Shown: positions 16,248 to 18,106 of the stretch, piece by piece
Numbering within the stretch: the first letter of the stretch is position 1
Layout of the letters: each line of letters opens with the position of its first letter
NCBI GenBank assembly: GCA_049317725.1
Contig: JBMOHS010000078.1
Coordinates: 1 to 18,106, forward strand
From: CAIOZW01 sp049317725
GTDB taxonomy: Bacteria > Acidobacteriota > Blastocatellia > RBC074
DNA: 18,106 bases
Reading direction: 5' to 3'
The notes under the pieces: model-generated
What the model was told of the DNA's origin: nothing
Databases searched by the model: none
Seen by the model: only the letters and a program-made list of their open reading frames with translations
Made by a program: the position numbers and the translations under genes

Positions 16248-16733
16248 ATGGCACAGCGGCGGATTGAGAGCCTCGAAGAGTTGCGATCCCTGATTGGCGG
16301 AGCCTCGGGCGAGGAGGGAAGTGAGGCGGTGGTGGGGGATTGGCACGAAGTCACCCAGGAGCAGATCGGCCTTTTCGCCGATGCGACCGGGGATCACCAG
16401 TGGATCCACATCGACCCGGAACGGGCCCGGACGGAGTCGCCCTTTGGCACGACCATCGCGCATGGCTTCCTGACACTCTCGCTCCTCTCGCAGTTTCTCA
16501 GTCAAGCCGTGCAGCTCGCCTTCCCACTGCGGATGGGGATCAACTACGGACTCAACCGGGTGCGGTTCGTCTCACCGGTCCCCGTCGGATCCCGGATTCG
16601 GCCGCGCATCGTGCTGACGAGCCTTGACCCATTCTCCGGTGGAGAGCAGGCGACGTGGTCCGTGACAGTCGAACGGGAGGGAGTCGAGAAGCCCGTCTGT
16701 GTCGCCGAGTGGCTTGTCCGCTACTACCTCTGA
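16248..16733 (+). CDS. MaoC-like (R)-hydratase / dehydratase
   Basis: A 161-residue hot-dog-fold protein of the MaoC/PhaJ group, which hydrates trans-2-enoyl-CoA to (R)-3-hydroxyacyl-CoA or acts on branched and mesaconyl-type CoA esters. The hydratase-2 motif is complete: FADATGDHQWIHID puts catalytic Asp49 and His54 five residues apart as in PhaJ, and PFGTTIAHGFLTLSLL (65-80) forms the rest of the site. The ATG at 16248 has AAGGAG eight bases upstream, an excellent site; an in-frame codon at 16203 lacks one. It is 70 bases upstream of the DUF2889-type gene on the same strand, probably in one operon. The CaiB/BaiF gene at the other end of the window could belong to the same acyl-CoA metabolism, but nothing here links them directly. 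Confidence 0.92.
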   Translation: MAQRRIESLEELRSLIGGASGEEGSEAVVGDWHEVTQEQIGLFADATGDHQWIHIDPERARTESPFGTTIAHGFLTLSLLSQFLSQAVQLAFPLRMGINYGLNRVRFVSPVPVGSRIRPRIVLTSLDPFSGGEQATWSVTVEREGVEKPVCVAEWLVRYYL

Positions 16734-16803
16734 CCGGCACGAAAGACGCTCGCACGACTCGGGCTGGCCTGCCTCGGGTGGTGGCGGAGCGGAGGAGGAG
16801 ACG

Positions 16804-17778
16804 ATGAATACGGACGCTGCCCGCTCGTCCCACAAGCTCTTTGATCTGCACGTACCGTTGGAGGGCACGCGCTACCTTCGCCATTTCAGCGGAGAGGTCG
16901 ATTGCCTGACAGAGGATGAACTGCGGGTCCGGGGACGCATGCGCGACCATCGCTTCGATCTCGAACACGAATGGTTGCTTCGCACGCCGACCCAGGACTC
17001 TCCAACCTACCTGATTCTCGAAGCCAAGGCCCGTTACCTCGCGGGCGAGGGAGAGCGATTCTCCCCGGACCTTTGTCGCGCGTATCAGGGGCTCGCCGGA
17101 CTCCCGGTCGGCCGGGGCTTCACCTCCCGCGTCCTCCATCAATTGGGCCACGCGCCTGGGAACCGGGAACATCTGCTGCTCGCGATCGAGATGGCGCGCG
17201 CCGGCCAACAGGTCTATCAGATCCCCTCGCCGCTTGAAGCCCAAGTCAGGGCGGCGCTCGGCCCCAGCGTGCCTCTCCCGCTCCTCTCCTGGAGCAAGGA
17301 CCGCGCCTATATGCAGGAGTTGGCCAACTCTTGCTATACCTACCGCGACGCGTCAGAGAAGACCTTCCGCGAAGGGGGCATCCGCTGTGGATTTGATCCC
17401 ACCGTCTCGCGCGCCCAGCCCGGGACGGATCGCGTCTTCTGGCGCACCAAGAGATTGACGATCACGGCGGAACCGGACGCGGGCCCGACGGGACACTACC
17501 ATTGTGAGAACTGGATGGAGGACCGGGTCCACGACATCCGCGTGGCTTTCGACTTGCTCCCCGATGGGACGATCCGCGACGCGCGAAGCACTGGAGAGCG
17601 TCTTCCGTATCACGGACTTTGCGAGCAGCCCCATCAGCGGATGGCGGGGTTGGAAGGACTGCGGGTGACCTCGGCTTTCGTCTCGCAGTTCGCCGAGCAG
17701 ATCGGGGGGGCGCAAGGGTGCACGCACCTCTTCGATCTCTCCATCGACTGCTTGCGGCTGATCGACTTCCACTCGTGA
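16804..17778 (+). CDS. DUF2889-type protein with two tandem domain copies
   Basis: A 324-residue protein of unknown function. The C-terminal half carries DUF2889-like hallmarks: WMEDRVHDIRV (237-247), a central Cys (273), MAGLEGLRV (280-288) and the ending GGAQGCTHLFDL (301-312). The N-terminal half repeats the order: RMRDHRFDLEH (45-55), Cys91, LAGLPVGRGFTS (97-108) and GHAPGNREHLLLA (115-127), where GCTHL is replaced by GNREHL. I read this as an internal duplication. There is no signal peptide or membrane segment, so it should be cytoplasmic. The ATG at 16804 with GGAGGAG upstream is chosen; the frame extends 35 codons back into the MaoC gene. DUF2889 identification is from memory of the motif pattern. 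The MaoC neighbour suggests acyl-CoA metabolism, but no reaction can be assigned. Confidence 0.75.
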   Translation: MNTDAARSSHKLFDLHVPLEGTRYLRHFSGEVDCLTEDELRVRGRMRDHRFDLEHEWLLRTPTQDSPTYLILEAKARYLAGEGERFSPDLCRAYQGLAGLPVGRGFTSRVLHQLGHAPGNREHLLLAIEMARAGQQVYQIPSPLEAQVRAALGPSVPLPLLSWSKDRAYMQELANSCYTYRDASEKTFREGGIRCGFDPTVSRAQPGTDRVFWRTKRLTITAEPDAGPTGHYHCENWMEDRVHDIRVAFDLLPDGTIRDARSTGERLPYHGLCEQPHQRMAGLEGLRVTSAFVSQFAEQIGGAQGCTHLFDLSIDCLRLIDFHS

Positions 17779-17815
17779 AGCTTCACCGTCAGTCGATTAT
17801 GGACCATTGAGATTC

Positions 17816-17848
17816 GAGATTGGGGCGGGCACGAGGCCTCTTGGGTGC
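17816..17848. repeat. 33-base direct repeat, copy 1
   Basis: This copy matches 18001-18033 at 32 of 33 bases (G at 17827, A at 18012). Its core contains the 8-base palindrome GAGGCCTC, and GGCAC/GTGCC arms (17828-17832 and 17845-17849) could close an imperfect hairpin. It starts 38 bases after the DUF2889-type stop codon. Confidence 0.85.
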
Positions 17849-17878
17849 CTCATTTCAACACGGCCGGTGTGAGTTGTA

Positions 17879-17901
17879 GGGGCAACCCTTGTGGTTGCCC
17901 C
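17879..17901. repeat. Perfect 9-bp stem, 5-base loop hairpin
   Basis: GGGGCAACC (17879-17887) pairs with GGTTGCCCC (17893-17901) around the loop CTTGT. It lies about 100 bases after the DUF2889-type gene. There is no T-run on the 3' side, so a rho-independent terminator is not supported; a REP-like dispersed palindrome or an RNA-stabilising hairpin fits better. It sits between the two copies of the 33-base repeat. Confidence 0.7.
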
Positions 17902-18000
17902 ATCGTTCCCTCAAGCGAAAATAGGGCAGGCCCGTGAGGAATGGAGAATTGAAAATGGAGAATGGAGAATGATCTGAAAGAAATAGTTGCCCGCCTCAAC

Positions 18001-18033
18001 GAGATTGGGGCAGGCACGAGGCCTCTTGGGTGC
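18001..18033. repeat. 33-base direct repeat, copy 2
   Basis: The second copy begins 185 bases after the first. It is flanked by a better inverted repeat than copy 1: GGCAGGC (18010-18018 region) and GCCTGCC just after the repeat can form a 7-bp stem around the palindromic core. Downstream sequence to the window end is unlike that after copy 1. Confidence 0.85.
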
Positions 18034-18106
18034 GCCTGCCTCCGGCCCGCATCTGGACTTTGGACATTTCGTGCCAAAAAGGGGGCATTTCCACCAGCGC
18101 CCCAAC

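Larger units (their letters stand above)
17779..18106. other. Repeat-rich non-coding region
   Basis: The last 328 bases contain no credible gene. They hold a 33-base direct repeat (two copies), a 9-bp hairpin, and an A/G-rich stretch with three copies of ATGGAGAAT (17941-17949, 17955-17963, 17962-17970, the last two overlapping). A 64-codon minus-strand frame over the region translates these repeats and is not a gene. The composition differs from the adjoining coding DNA. The region continues past the window edge. Confidence 0.75.

Noticed and set aside
11961..17959. Shared 13-mer AATTGAAAATGGA at 11961 and 17947
   Set aside because: One or two exact 13-mer matches are expected by chance in a window this size, so no link between the two sites is claimed.
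17816..18033. CRISPR array
   Set aside because: Only two 33-base copies at 185-base spacing, with repeats of other kinds between them; no regular spacers and no cas genes.
17911..18105. 64-codon minus-strand frame at the right edge
   Set aside because: It translates the short repeats (repeated Phe-Ser-Ile-Leu-His pattern) and has no ribosome site; repeat DNA, not a gene.

Overview
The window is a high-GC bacterial chromosome segment of 18.1 kb with 15 protein genes, the first cut by the window edge. I see no rRNA, tRNA, CRISPR array, insertion sequence, phage gene or transcription regulator. Gene content (sugar ABC transporter with a lipoprotein-type binding protein, CaiB/BaiF acyl-CoA enzyme, MaoC hydratase, S9 peptidase, PP2C phosphatase) points to a versatile heterotroph. 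The sequence alone does not let me name the phylum.

Layout. 1-2945 (+): end of an S9-family serine peptidase, then a CaiB/BaiF enzyme with alpha-methylacyl-CoA racemase-type residues, coupled by a 4-base ATGA overlap to a zinc alcohol dehydrogenase. 2964-11665 (-): eight tightly spaced genes, in transcription order an SDR epimerase/dehydrogenase, a polyol-type zinc dehydrogenase, sugar-binding lipoprotein, sugar ABC ATPase, permease, fumarylacetoacetate-hydrolase (FAH) family enzyme, xylulokinase and a small four-helix membrane protein. This reads as a complete import-and-catabolism operon. The simplest model is pentitol or pentose uptake, oxidation to xylulose and phosphorylation to xylulose 5-phosphate. 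The FAH enzyme and the SDR hint at an additional oxidative sugar-acid route. 12110-12895 (+): a membrane-anchored protein with a peptidoglycan-binding domain and a BON-like C-terminus. 13096-15902 (-): a trans-sulfuration PLP enzyme whose stop overlaps the start of a membrane-anchored PP2C phosphatase. 16248-17778 (+): a MaoC-type hydratase followed by a DUF2889-type protein that seems to contain two tandem copies of the domain. 17779-18106: non-coding DNA made of short repeats and hairpins.

The least explained items are the two-copy DUF2889 protein beside MaoC, the PP2C/PLP-enzyme pair, the peptidoglycan-binding/BON protein, the hybrid sugar operon without a regulator, and the repeat mosaic at the right end. 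None of these is proven to be a new system; they are the places where the sequence departs from the ordinary.
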